Assembly (NCBI GenBank): GCA_039819065.1
Contig: JBCBSS010000004.1
Location: 1-64,000, forward strand
Length of the DNA: 64,000 nucleotides
From: JBCBSS01 sp039819065
Lineage (GTDB): Bacteria > Bacteroidota > Bacteroidia > Cytophagales > Cyclobacteriaceae
Reading direction: 5' to 3'
Positions within the stretch are counted from its first letter, which is position 1. The number at the start of each line of letters is the position of its first letter. Under the pieces are notes generated by a model, which did no database searches, was not told the origin of the DNA, and was given only the letters and a program-made list of their open reading frames with translations. Of this stretch, positions 43,144 to 52,214 are shown piece after piece. The position numbers and the translations under genes are program-made.

Positions 43144-44244
43144 ATGAACCCAAGGATATTGCTTATCTGCTCCCTCTTTCTTGCTATTTCATATCAAACA
43201 GCAGCACAGGATGACTACCATGCCAGCCCCAAAGTGCGTAAAAAACCGTCTTATCTTTCTGGCATAGAAAAAGAGTCCGTAGGGCTGTATGAAAAAGTCA
43301 TTCCTACTGTAGTGACTATTTATACCTCCACCAATGTACTCACCCAACAAGGACCGAGCAGTCAGGAAAGCCTGGGCAGCGGGGTGTTGATATCAGAAAA
43401 CAACCACGTCCTCACTGCTGCTCACGTGGTAGACGGCTCTTCTACCATCATGATCAAAACCCATGATGGCAATCTCAGGGAGGCAGAATTACTATTCAGT
43501 GAAGCCTCGGCTGATATTGCCTTGTTGAAACTGGTCAATCCGGCGCCTGAATTAAAACATGCCAAATTAGGGGATTCAGATGTGTTGGCTATTGGCCAAC
43601 GTGTTTATGCCATAGGCAGTCCTTATGGCCTTGAAGATTCCTATTCTGCTGGTATTATCAGTGGCTTTAGGGAGTTCAACCAAATATATGATGGCACTAT
43701 TCAAGTAGAATTCATCCAGACCGATGCGGCTATCAACTCGGGAAACAGTGGAGGCCCATTATTCAATAGCCAAGGACATGTCATTGGTATTGCCTCTAGA
43801 ATTCTAACCGTATCCGGGGGTTTTCAGGGTATTGGAATGGTAGTGACCATTAATACCGCTAAGCAGTTGCTAGCCTTCGAAGACCGCCCCTGGGTGGGGA
43901 TTGATGGGTTTTTCTTAAGTCAGCAAGAGTTCTCCCGATTATTGAATATCAATATTCAGGGTGGATTACTAGTACAAAGAGTGGCTAAGGGAAGCCCAGC
44001 GGACAAAGCGGGTATCAAAGGTGGTTTTATACCGGCCAACATTCTTGGACAAGAATTTCTGCTTGGTGGGGATATTATTTTAGAATTTGGTCCCCTGGAG
44101 GCCTGCCACGCGGATTGCATGGCTGAAGCTCACCATGAGATCGTCAAAATGGATGAGATCAAAGTCAAATTCCTGAGAGGTGGACAAGTGAGAGAAACGG
44201 TAATCGATGTCTCAGAGAGTAGAAAGAACTTCCTTAATAATTAA
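43144..44244 (+). CDS. HtrA/DegP-type trypsin-like serine protease
   Basis: 366 aa. Signal peptide 1-~21. S1C protease domain ~45-240, with His in LTAAHVVDG (~95), Asp in SADIALLKL (~126) and Ser in GNSGGPLFN (~204). A C-terminal PDZ-like region (~255-355) contains GGLLVQRVAKGSPADKAGIKGG. Such proteases degrade or refold damaged periplasmic proteins. It has one PDZ domain, in contrast to the two of DegP. It stands alone, so its regulation is not evident. Confidence 0.9.
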   Translation: MNPRILLICSLFLAISYQTAAQDDYHASPKVRKKPSYLSGIEKESVGLYEKVIPTVVTIYTSTNVLTQQGPSSQESLGSGVLISENNHVLTAAHVVDGSSTIMIKTHDGNLREAELLFSEASADIALLKLVNPAPELKHAKLGDSDVLAIGQRVYAIGSPYGLEDSYSAGIISGFREFNQIYDGTIQVEFIQTDAAINSGNSGGPLFNSQGHVIGIASRILTVSGGFQGIGMVVTINTAKQLLAFEDRPWVGIDGFFLSQQEFSRLLNINIQGGLLVQRVAKGSPADKAGIKGGFIPANILGQEFLLGGDIILEFGPLEACHADCMAEAHHEIVKMDEIKVKFLRGGQVRETVIDVSESRKNFLNN

Positions 44245-44863
44245 AATTGGCGTTCAAATTCTCCACTCCCTACATTTCGTGAAGTTTCTTAACAGGCCAA
44301 TATTACTTAAGTACAGAGGTCAATAGTATTTGTGATTGATCTTCCTACAGCACTAAACTTAATAGCTCTAAGAACATTCCCTAATGAATTTCATCGGACA
44401 GATTATCTAATCATGAGATTTCGCTAATTGGATCAGCTTAAGGACACTCCACTTCACGAGGTAGTCACAAAAAAACTATTTTAAAATAAGTTTTCCGTCG
44501 TTTTATGCGCCCCATATGAAACAATAATATCGGTAATACCCCTACAGCCAAATAAAGCATTTCTTAAAATTTCGATTAAGCAAACGGCATATTAGTAGTA
44601 CAATAAAAAGAAGCTACATTCATATTCAATTACTTAGTTTCTAAACCTCTTTAGCTTTTACCAACCGCATATATAATAAATCAAGTCTGATAATGGTACT
44701 GACTTGAAGATGGTTCAAATGCTTGAGCTCAATGCCAAGGCTGAACAACAGGATGGAGTTTAAAAGTTAAGCCAATTCGAATGTTAGGCTATCATACCAA
44801 CTACATCTCAAATTAAGAATGCATTACTCGAATTTGGGAAAATAAGGAAAAACATTTAGAAGG
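44245..44863. other. Intergenic, no gene seen
   Basis: About 620 bp of AT-rich sequence. A 17-codon ORF near 44710-44763 is too short to support. No hairpin, RNA gene or repeat from elsewhere in the window was recognised. It contains the promoter of the kinase gene at 44864. Confidence 0.45.
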
Positions 44864-45922
44864 ATGAATAATGGTATAAAAGACTATTCAATGTTAATGC
44901 TCGATACCGAAGGAAAATTTCAAAATTGGGATATCAGCACAGAGAAAATTAAGGGGTATAAAAAGGAAGATGTAATCGGACGTTTTTTTGGGGATTTTCA
45001 CACCGTCGAAGATCAGCAAAATGGTAAAGCCGAAAGATTGCTCGAGGAAGCTAGAAGGAATGGCTCAGCGCTAGATGAAGGATGGAGAGTGCGCAAGAAT
45101 AATACTCGGTTTTGGGCCGGTGTTGATCTTAATGCCATATATAATGACCAACACGAGGTAATTGGTTACATGAAATTAACACGTGACCTCACCAAGTTAA
45201 GAGAGGCCAAAAGGATCATGAAGCAAAAAGAAGTACTCAAAGCGAAGAACAGAGAATTGGAACAATTCGTCTATGCCGCTTCCCATGACCTTCAGGAACC
45301 GCTAAGAACCGTGAGCAGTTTTGTGAGTTTGATGGAAGATCATATTGGAGATAAGCTGGATGAAACTTCCCGTCGTTTCTTCCTATACATTATAGAGGGT
45401 TGTTCTAGAATGAAAGATCTTGTTAGGGGTTTACTGGATTATTCTCGCATTGGAAAAACGACTAATCCGATAATCGTAGACTCACAAGCGTTAATTAATG
45501 ACCTGATCAAAGATTTATCCAGAAACATATTAGAAAATAAGGCCAGCATACAGGTAGAAGAGCTTCCCAAATTGAAAGTTTATCAAACAGAACTGCGTTT
45601 ACTGTTTCAAAACCTTATTACTAATGCCATCAAATTCAGCAAAGAAGGTGTAAACCCTGAAGTATTGATCAAGGCTACTGAGAAAGCACACCATTGGGTG
45701 TTCTCTGTGTCAGACAATGGCATTGGCATTCCCAAAAAGTATCAAGAAAGGATTTTTATGGTCTTTCAACGACTACATACGCAGGAAGAATACCAAGGCA
45801 CGGGCATCGGTCTGGCCCACTGTTACAAGATAGTAGAATTGCACCATGGTAAGATATGGGTAGATTCAGCCCCTAATACCGGCAGTACTTTCTTTTTTAC
45901 CATCTCTAAAAACCTAACATGA
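44864..45922 (+). CDS. PAS-domain sensor histidine kinase
   Basis: 352 aa, no membrane segment. One PAS domain (~5-115; SMLMLDTEGKFQNWD, IIGRFFGDF-like, GYMKLTRDLT), a HisKA domain with FVYAASHDLQEPLRTV (His ~141), and a HATPase_c domain with NLITNAIKFS (N-box), VSDNGIGIP (G1) and GTGIGLAHC (G2). A soluble kinase, so it probably senses a cytoplasmic signal. The receiver gene overlaps it by 4 bp. Confidence 0.92.
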   Translation: MNNGIKDYSMLMLDTEGKFQNWDISTEKIKGYKKEDVIGRFFGDFHTVEDQQNGKAERLLEEARRNGSALDEGWRVRKNNTRFWAGVDLNAIYNDQHEVIGYMKLTRDLTKLREAKRIMKQKEVLKAKNRELEQFVYAASHDLQEPLRTVSSFVSLMEDHIGDKLDETSRRFFLYIIEGCSRMKDLVRGLLDYSRIGKTTNPIIVDSQALINDLIKDLSRNILENKASIQVEELPKLKVYQTELRLLFQNLITNAIKFSKEGVNPEVLIKATEKAHHWVFSVSDNGIGIPKKYQERIFMVFQRLHTQEEYQGTGIGLAHCYKIVELHHGKIWVDSAPNTGSTFFFTISKNLT

Positions 45923-46323
45923 AAAATCAACTGGATCATATCCTTCTAATTGACGATAACGCTGCCGATAACTTCTTTAACGAAACAATGATTCGGAGGT
46001 CATGCTATATTCAACGTTTGACAGTTGTTCAAACTGCAGAAGCGGCTTTGCTATTTCTTAGGTCAGATGAGAATGGCAAGCCACCCAAACCTGATCTGAT
46101 TTTTCTCGACATCAACATGCCAAGGATGAACGGCTGGGAGTTCCTGGACGAGTATAAGAAGCTAGATGAAAGGCAAAAAGCCAGTATTGTGATTGTTATG
46201 CTCACCACATCACTTAATCCCGAGGATATGGAAAAGGCTCAGGCTATAGATGAAATCAATGATTTCAGAAATAAGCCTATTAGCGAAAGCGCCATTCTTG
46301 AAATCATTGAATCTCATTTCTGA
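45919..46323 (+). CDS. Single-domain response regulator (receiver only)
   Basis: 134 aa consisting of one receiver domain: LLIDDNAADNFF (acidic pair), phospho-Asp in LIFLDINMPRMNGWEF and the Lys in FRNKPISES. No output domain, as in the Rcp1-type partners of PAS/phytochrome-like kinases. It overlaps the kinase gene by 4 bp. It may relay phosphate to another protein, or act by protein contacts. Confidence 0.88.
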   Translation: MKNQLDHILLIDDNAADNFFNETMIRRSCYIQRLTVVQTAEAALLFLRSDENGKPPKPDLIFLDINMPRMNGWEFLDEYKKLDERQKASIVIVMLTTSLNPEDMEKAQAIDEINDFRNKPISESAILEIIESHF

Positions 46324-46375
46324 TTCTTTTCAGTTTAACCTGAAGATTAGACAATCAAAAGAATTGAAGAGCATA

Positions 46376-48562
46376 CTACCAGGCCAAGTCACCAGTAACT
46401 CTAATGTCTCTGGAGGAGCCACCTACCATGATAGAGAAATCACCAGGTTCCAAAACCCATTCTCCTTTGGTATCATCAAAGTAGCTAAAGGCATCTTTGT
46501 TCAACTCGAAATTCACCACTTGAGAAGCACCTGGTTCGAGGGCAACCTTATCAAACCCCTTCAGTTCTTTTTCCGGCCGTTCCAGTGATGACTCTGCGTC
46601 TTTCACATACAACTGAATAACCTCTTTACCTGCTTTATCGCCAGTATTGGTAACCTTGACTGATACTTTCACTGCTTCTCCATCTTTGGTTACCGACAAG
46701 TCACTATACTCAAATGATGTATAAGAAAGGCCATGACCAAAAGCAAAGGCTGGGGTAACGTTTTGTGTATCGAAATATCGGTAGCCTACATAAATACCTT
46801 CAGTATGGTTGATCAGTAGGTTCTCATTCGGATAGCTGGATAAAGCATGGGCCGGGCTATCTTCTAGCCTTTCAGGAAAGGTCATTGGTAGTTTACCGCT
46901 GGGGTTGATATCACCGAAAATGACTTCCGCTATCACATTACCGCCCTCCATGCCAGGATACCAAGCTTGAACGATGCTTTTGGCATCATCCCTCCAAAAC
47001 CTCATATCCATTGGGCCTCCGCCCATCATCACGATTACAGTATTAGGATTAGCCTTTAGCACTGCTTTGATCAGTTCATTCTGGCCAAAAGGCAATTGCA
47101 TATCAGGCTTGTCAACATTCTCAGCATCGTAAGCATTATCATTCCATTCATCTGTATATCCATGAATCCAACCTCCGATATAAATGGCGGCATCAGCACC
47201 TTGAACGGCTTTCACCGCTTCCTCAATCAAACTGGTATTCAAAGCAGCGTCTTTTTTAATTTCATAACCGGGAGCGTAGTTGATCTCCACCTGATCGCCC
47301 AGCATATTTTGTAATCCCGCTAGCGGTGTGATTTCATAAAAGGCTTTCACCTGAGAGCTACCACCACCGCCGGCATGCTTGTGCGTGGCATTGGCACCCA
47401 CTACAGCCAACTTCTTGATACCATCCTTTTGTAACGGCAAAGTGCCTTCGTTTTTAAGCAACACTATGGCTTCTTCCGCAATCTTACGGGCGATCTGCTG
47501 ATGTTCTTTGGTATTGTAAGCACCGGGTTGACGTTCTCCGAACTTGTCGATCTTATGCATTACCCTTAGTATGCGCTTCACTTTTTCATCGACCACCGAC
47601 TCTTGTACCGTTCCGGCCTTAACTAAGCTTATCACAGTATCAGCCATAAAGAACTTATTGTAATCGGGCTTTCCAGTACGCATTTGCTCTAGATCAGTAC
47701 CCATTTCTATATCTATACCTACATTGACCGCTTCCATGGTATTTTTTACCGCATTCCAATCACTCACGACCAACCCTTCAAAACCGTATTCTGCCTTCAG
47801 AATATCATCGAGTAATAGCTTACTGTGAGCACAGTAAGTACCTCTAAACTTGTTGTAAGCGGCCATCACTGTTAGTACTTCACCCCTTTGCACTGAAGCT
47901 TTGTAGGCAGGGAGGTAAATTTCCCTCAAAGCACGATCGCTCATTTCTACATTCACGTATTCCCGCTCATACTCATAAGTGTTGGCAATGTAGTGCTTGG
48001 CGCAGGCCGCAACACCTTGCTCTTGTACACCCTTGATATAACCCACCGCCATCTCTGCGTTCAGATAAGGGTCTTCAGTCATGTATTCGAAGTTACGGCC
48101 ATTAAGAGGTGAACGAATGATGTTCATCCCAGGCCCCAGTATAATGTCTTTACCTCTGTAGTTAGCCTCACTACCCAATACAGTCCCGAATTGATAACCC
48201 AAGTCTCTATTCCAAGTAGCAGCCAGCGCTGTACCCACAGGGAGGTAGGTGCTGCTGTCATATACATTTTCGTCTTTCTGCCAATCCCTACCATGCTCAT
48301 GTCTTACACCATGCGGGCCATCTGACATGACCAACTCAGGAATGCCAAGCCTTTCTACTCCACCACTCGTAAATGGCGAACTGGCGTGGATCAGCGCTAC
48401 TTTTTCCTCTATGGTCATATCGCTCATCAGCGATGCTATCTTGGATTCCGTATCCATATTTTCAGGTTTATCTGTTGCCTCATTTTTAGTACCGCTATCA
48501 CACCCTATGATGAAGCCCAAAAATGAAATTATGATGAGAAGGTGGTTGAATTTCTTGTTCAT
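46376..48562 (-). CDS. Glycoside hydrolase family 3 beta-glucosidase, lipoprotein
   Basis: 728 aa. The signal peptide ends in a lipobox-like IIGC (Cys ~21). N-terminal GH3 TIM-barrel domain with GERLGIPELVMSDGPHGVR, KHYIANTYEYERE and the nucleophile motif VVSDWNAV (Asp ~268). The middle GH3_C domain has AVVGANATHKHAGGGGSSQV, and the end is a fibronectin III-like domain (VTNTGDKAGKEVIQLYV). Expected to remove terminal beta-linked glucose from oligosaccharides in the periplasm. No SusC/SusD genes adjoin it, so it is not a typical utilisation locus. Confidence 0.92.
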   Translation of the reverse strand: MNKKFNHLLIIISFLGFIIGCDSGTKNEATDKPENMDTESKIASLMSDMTIEEKVALIHASSPFTSGGVERLGIPELVMSDGPHGVRHEHGRDWQKDENVYDSSTYLPVGTALAATWNRDLGYQFGTVLGSEANYRGKDIILGPGMNIIRSPLNGRNFEYMTEDPYLNAEMAVGYIKGVQEQGVAACAKHYIANTYEYEREYVNVEMSDRALREIYLPAYKASVQRGEVLTVMAAYNKFRGTYCAHSKLLLDDILKAEYGFEGLVVSDWNAVKNTMEAVNVGIDIEMGTDLEQMRTGKPDYNKFFMADTVISLVKAGTVQESVVDEKVKRILRVMHKIDKFGERQPGAYNTKEHQQIARKIAEEAIVLLKNEGTLPLQKDGIKKLAVVGANATHKHAGGGGSSQVKAFYEITPLAGLQNMLGDQVEINYAPGYEIKKDAALNTSLIEEAVKAVQGADAAIYIGGWIHGYTDEWNDNAYDAENVDKPDMQLPFGQNELIKAVLKANPNTVIVMMGGGPMDMRFWRDDAKSIVQAWYPGMEGGNVIAEVIFGDINPSGKLPMTFPERLEDSPAHALSSYPNENLLINHTEGIYVGYRYFDTQNVTPAFAFGHGLSYTSFEYSDLSVTKDGEAVKVSVKVTNTGDKAGKEVIQLYVKDAESSLERPEKELKGFDKVALEPGASQVVNFELNKDAFSYFDDTKGEWVLEPGDFSIMVGGSSRDIRVTGDLAW

Positions 48563-48664
48563 GCTCGATCTTGATTTTGCCTGCGCAAAATAAGCAATTA
48601 ACCCATATAATTTATTGGCAAATTGTCGATTCTACAGAAACGGTTGGCAATGCAATAACGTGAC

Positions 48665-49570
48665 TCAGTTCATCTCATCGACACGCAAAAAGAACTGCTC
48701 CTGAATATTGTTGATGAAGTCGCGGATATACTTCTTATCACTGTCGTTTTTTCTGAATACAAGGTAATGTTTGCGCCATAGCCCGGAAGGTGTGACTGGC
48801 TTCAACTGGATAGTATCGGGCAGTTTGAACGGCTCCAATGCCCACTTCGGCAAGCACATAATCCCGAGATTGGCCTGCACCATTTCCAGTCCCACTTCTG
48901 TCATGGGTATGGCCGTCACATGGCGAGGTAGAATTTGTTCTCGCTGTAGCAAGTGCTTGTAAATGGCTACCGTCTCCAAAGGATGTGAATGAATGATCAG
49001 GTGCTCGGTGCTAAAGTCTTCGGGTGACAAGAATTCCTTAGATGCCAGATCATTCTCTCGATGCATTACAGCCATTATCTCATCTTCAAATAACTCGATC
49101 GAGGTCAAATCAGCCTGAGTAGGTAATGTGGTGACAATGGCAATATCTAAACTACCAGCAATGACTTTTGGAACAGGCTGATGCGTCGCTTCAACCACTA
49201 GTTGTACTTCAATTTGAGGATAGAGCAAGCCCATTTTCTGAATGAAAGACGGTAGGCCATGGTAGAATGAATAACATTCCGCACTCACTTTGATGGTACC
49301 CTTGGCGCCTTCCCGAATGCCCTGAATTTTGGCGAAGCTGTCATCTATCTCAGAAAGTACCTTTAAAGCAAGTTGATAGAGCTCCTCCCCTTCGGGGGTA
49401 AGCTTCCAATCATTCCTGGTGCGCAAAAAAATCTTGAAGCCGAGCTGCTGTTCTATCTCCCGTAATTGATGGCTCAGGGCAGACTGTGTGAGGTACAATT
49501 TATCTGCAGACCTGGATATATTGCCCTCATTGGCAATGGTTTTGATCAGTCGAAGGTATTTGATATCCAC
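48665..49570 (-). CDS. LysR-family transcription regulator
   Basis: 301 aa. N-terminal winged HTH with KTIANEGNISRSADKLYLTQSALSHQLREIEQQLGFKIFLR (~10-50) and a C-terminal effector-binding domain (~90-300). Divergent from the rhodanese gene at 49698, with a perfect inverted repeat between them. The normal LysR arrangement suggests that it controls that gene and itself. Confidence 0.92.
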   Translation of the reverse strand: MDIKYLRLIKTIANEGNISRSADKLYLTQSALSHQLREIEQQLGFKIFLRTRNDWKLTPEGEELYQLALKVLSEIDDSFAKIQGIREGAKGTIKVSAECYSFYHGLPSFIQKMGLLYPQIEVQLVVEATHQPVPKVIAGSLDIAIVTTLPTQADLTSIELFEDEIMAVMHRENDLASKEFLSPEDFSTEHLIIHSHPLETVAIYKHLLQREQILPRHVTAIPMTEVGLEMVQANLGIMCLPKWALEPFKLPDTIQLKPVTPSGLWRKHYLVFRKNDSDKKYIRDFINNIQEQFFLRVDEMN

Positions 49571-49600
49571 AGCTCAAAATAAGTCATTTAATCTGATTTG

Positions 49601-49623
49601 TAGTGTGAAATATTTTCACACTA
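49601..49623. promoter_or_regulatory. Palindromic operator between the LysR and rhodanese genes
   Basis: TAGTGTGAAA, a TAT spacer and TTTCACACTA form a perfect 10-bp inverted repeat in the 127-bp divergent region. LysR proteins bind dyad sequences with a T-N11-A core, which this contains. It lies 31 bp before the LysR start and 75 bp before the rhodanese start. Confidence 0.7.
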
Positions 49624-49697
49624 AAGGTACAAGGCCTCAGCTTTAACGCTGGTGTTGAGCTGTATAGCGTCCGTTATTTGGTAGAAAAACATTGATT

Positions 49698-50090
49698 ATG
49701 AACGCACAAATTCAACACTACCAAAACAAGCTGAACTTCGAATGGGATTCAGCCGATCTCTTTGAAGCACTGGAAACAGCAAACAACATCGTGGTCATCG
49801 ACACCAGGAAATCTTTTGCCTACGACATAGAGCATATTCCGGGTGCTGTGAGCTTGCCACATCGTGACATGAATACAGAAACCACTGACACCTTGGATAG
49901 AACTTGCCTCTACATTTGCTACTGCGATGGTATCGGTTGTAATGGTTCTACCAAAGGTTCACTTAAAATGACAGAACTGGGTTTTGACGTTAGGGAGTTA
50001 GTAGGTGGGTTAGATTGGTGGAAAAGAGACGGGTATGCAACTGAAGGCACAAAGGCTACTGCTGGCCAAGCACTTACCTGCGCCTGTTAG
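49698..50090 (+). CDS. Rhodanese-like sulfurtransferase
   Basis: 130 aa from the ATG at 49698 (an in-frame TTG lies at 49692). A single rhodanese domain: VVIDTRKSFAYDIEHIPGAVSLPHRDM (~33-60), and the active-site loop YICYCDGIGCNGSTKGS (~75-92) with the catalytic Cys followed by DGIG and a second Cys, an atypical loop. LVGGLDWWKRDGY near the end also fits. The C-terminus has two further Cys (LTCAC). Role in sulfur transfer or thiol redox is inferred. Likely under control of the divergent LysR protein. Confidence 0.85.
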   Translation: MNAQIQHYQNKLNFEWDSADLFEALETANNIVVIDTRKSFAYDIEHIPGAVSLPHRDMNTETTDTLDRTCLYICYCDGIGCNGSTKGSLKMTELGFDVRELVGGLDWWKRDGYATEGTKATAGQALTCAC

Positions 50091-50205
50091 TATGTCCTGA
50101 GCTCATGGTGAAAGTGTAGAAGGTTGTCCTGGCTGTAAAACTATCAGTAGATTTTGCCGGGCAGAATCAATTTAATAAATTGGTTAAAACAACTTACCGC
50201 TTCCC

Positions 50206-50760
50206 ATGAGACTCATCTTGCCAATAATATTGATATGTTCTAGCCAGTTCGTTTTCAGCCAAAATAGGTTCAATTGGAACGATTATATCCCCGGCGGCCA
50301 GGTCGATTCAATACTTTTACTGAGTACCAACAAAGATGTGCCTTCCCTGAAAGAAAAGGGCGATGAAAATACTCAGCAAGACTCGGATGATCTACTCAGG
50401 GAAGTGTTGCTACAGGCCGGCTTGCCTTTGAATGATTTCACACATTACCTGGAAATATATGAGTTGAAAAAGACCGTGAAAGATACCAAAGGTATAAGGG
50501 CAATAATTAACCTCTTTCCGAAGATGGATTGTGAGCACCTGCCTTCAGTAAGGCGCTGCTTGGCTGTTTATAGGGATTGCGCGGTATTCTACAGAAAAGG
50601 TATTCCGATCGGAGCTTTAAAAATATGCTTCGCTTGCACAACGGTGGATGCTTCTCCTCCTTCTAGAATGGCGAAGTGCCTGGCGGAATCAGATCATTTT
50701 CGAACGATCACACAAAAGTGGATTGAGCTTGGCCAATTGGATTTGGCGGCCAGGCCTTAG
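50206..50760 (+). CDS. Secreted Cys-containing protein of unknown function
   Basis: 184 aa with a signal peptide (LILPIILICSSQFVFSQ). The mature part has at least six Cys, clustered in the C-terminal half (MDCEHLPSVRRC, RDCAVFY, KICFACTTV, KCLAES), which suggests disulfides. No family recognised. The stop lies 4 bp from the convergent SUI1-like gene. Confidence 0.65.
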   Translation: MRLILPIILICSSQFVFSQNRFNWNDYIPGGQVDSILLLSTNKDVPSLKEKGDENTQQDSDDLLREVLLQAGLPLNDFTHYLEIYELKKTVKDTKGIRAIINLFPKMDCEHLPSVRRCLAVYRDCAVFYRKGIPIGALKICFACTTVDASPPSRMAKCLAESDHFRTITQKWIELGQLDLAARP

Positions 50761-50763
50761 CGG

Positions 50764-51114
50764 CTAGCCTCCAACGCGTTTGGCTCCATAACCTTCTTTG
50801 GTCAGGACATCCATTACCTTATTACGAAAATCTCCTTGGATAAGAATCTCACCATCCTTAGCACTCCCTCCTACGCCACATTTTGATTTCAGGAGTTTAG
50901 CGAGTTCTTTCAGATCATCCTGATTACCAACAAACCCCGTGATAAGGGTCACTTGCTTCCCACCACGTGCCTTCTTATCCAGCTGCACTTTGAGGTTTTG
51001 GTCTGCGGGGTCAAGTGTATCTTCCTCGGACCCATCATCGTATTGGTATTCAAAATCGTTCTCCGTAGAATACACAACACCGTCTCTATTTTTCCAATTC
51101 TTCTTTTTGGCCAT
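50764..51114 (-). CDS. SUI1/YciH-like translation factor
   Basis: 116 aa. The C-terminal two-thirds (~40-116) is a SUI1 domain: GGKQVTLITGFVGNQDDLKELAKLLKSKCGVGGSAKDGEILIQGDFRNKVMDVLTKEGY. In bacteria the YciH/SUI1 proteins can discriminate against weak start codons in vitro, but their cellular role is unclear. The N-terminal ~40 residues are charged and non-conserved. Confidence 0.88.
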   Translation of the reverse strand: MAKKKNWKNRDGVVYSTENDFEYQYDDGSEEDTLDPADQNLKVQLDKKARGGKQVTLITGFVGNQDDLKELAKLLKSKCGVGGSAKDGEILIQGDFRNKVMDVLTKEGYGAKRVGG

Positions 51115-51150
51115 TAGTGAATGTCATTGCTTGATCAAGCACAAAGATAA

Positions 51151-51177
51151 GGCCGGTACCGCAAAACGGTACCGGCC
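51151..51177 (-). terminator. Terminator of the universal stress gene
   Basis: GGCCGGTACCG and CGGTACCGGCC form a perfect 11-bp stem with a 5-nt loop, 22 bp downstream of the Usp stop on the minus strand and before the SUI1-like gene. It is followed there by TTATCTTT, a weak T-tract. Confidence 0.6.
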
Positions 51178-51199
51178 TCAATGAAAAAAGGAATGCTTT

Positions 51200-52054
51200 T
51201 TATTTGGCTTTCTTGATATTAAAAGTCAGCACCGGACGCTTAGAATGATTGACTACATCCTCTGCAATACTACCGCTTAAGAGGTGGGCAAAACCTGTAC
51301 GCCCGTGAGTAGCCAGTGCAATCATGTCTGCGTTTATGCTCTCTGAAAAGTATACAATACCTTCTTCTTCGGAGACGTCGTTAAAGACGTTAACAGTGAA
51401 GTTCTCAAAACCGACTTTGGTAGCGAACTCGTTGAGCTGCTGCAGTGAATCACGGTCAGTTTGGAAATTATTAGGTGTATTAATTCTAACAATGTGAACT
51501 GTTGCTCCATACATGGCTTGGGTCGTTTTGACCACATCTACATAAGCTGCTTCTTCATCCGTCATGCCCGTGGCAAAAACGATATCCTTGAAGTCAAAAT
51601 TTTCGACCCGATCCGTAACCGAAAGCACCGGACAAGCCGCGTGTCTTACCACTTTTTCCGCATTAGAACCGACTAAGATCTCCTCCAATCCGCTGGCACC
51701 TAAAGTACCCATCACTATTAGGTCAACATCGTGCTCCGTTACAATATCCCGAATACCATGAAAAGGATTACCTATTTGCAGTTCTTGTTTCGCATTGACA
51801 CCCTCAAACAGGTCTCGCTCCATTAAACCGGCCATATCCCTTTTCGCCTTTTCTACCAGTTTGATCATATACAGCCCCTCTTCACCAGAAGGAAGGTTTA
51901 TTTCACCTGAGGCGTTAAACGTACCGCCTGAAGGGTGTTCTATGACGTGAAGTACGATCAGTTGGGCATCTACTTTACGGGATATATTTACCGCCACCTC
52001 GAGTGCGCGATCAGCAACTTCGGAAAAATCGGTAGGTATTAATATTTTTTTCAT
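51200..52054 (-). CDS. Tandem universal stress protein (two Usp domains)
   Basis: 284 aa. Usp domain 1 (~1-148) begins KKILIPTDFSEVADRALEVA and has the ATP-binding-type GTLGASGLEEILVGSNAEKVV. Domain 2 (~150-284) has DIVFATGMTDEEAAYVDVV and ALATHGRTGFAHLLSGSIAEDVV. The G-2x-G-9x-G(S) motifs in both halves suggest nucleotide binding. TAGATTTG at 52109-52116 (minus strand) is a candidate -7 element 55 bp upstream. Cytoplasmic, stress-related role inferred from family. Confidence 0.9.
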   Translation of the reverse strand: MKKILIPTDFSEVADRALEVAVNISRKVDAQLIVLHVIEHPSGGTFNASGEINLPSGEEGLYMIKLVEKAKRDMAGLMERDLFEGVNAKQELQIGNPFHGIRDIVTEHDVDLIVMGTLGASGLEEILVGSNAEKVVRHAACPVLSVTDRVENFDFKDIVFATGMTDEEAAYVDVVKTTQAMYGATVHIVRINTPNNFQTDRDSLQQLNEFATKVGFENFTVNVFNDVSEEEGIVYFSESINADMIALATHGRTGFAHLLSGSIAEDVVNHSKRPVLTFNIKKAK

Positions 52055-52214
52055 GGTCCAGCGTTTTTTTGTTTTACCTCAGAATATACAGCAGTAGGAG
52101 TTTCTGCGCAAATCTATGGTCGTAAAATACTCTTTTGTTTGACGTGCCGCATTTTCCTATTTTAGGCAAATCATTTTTATCACTGAAAGATATCCTTGCC
52201 CTTATCTCATAATT

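Noticed and set aside
44710..44763. 17-codon ORF in the 44245-44863 gap
   Set aside because: Too short and without context to support a gene.
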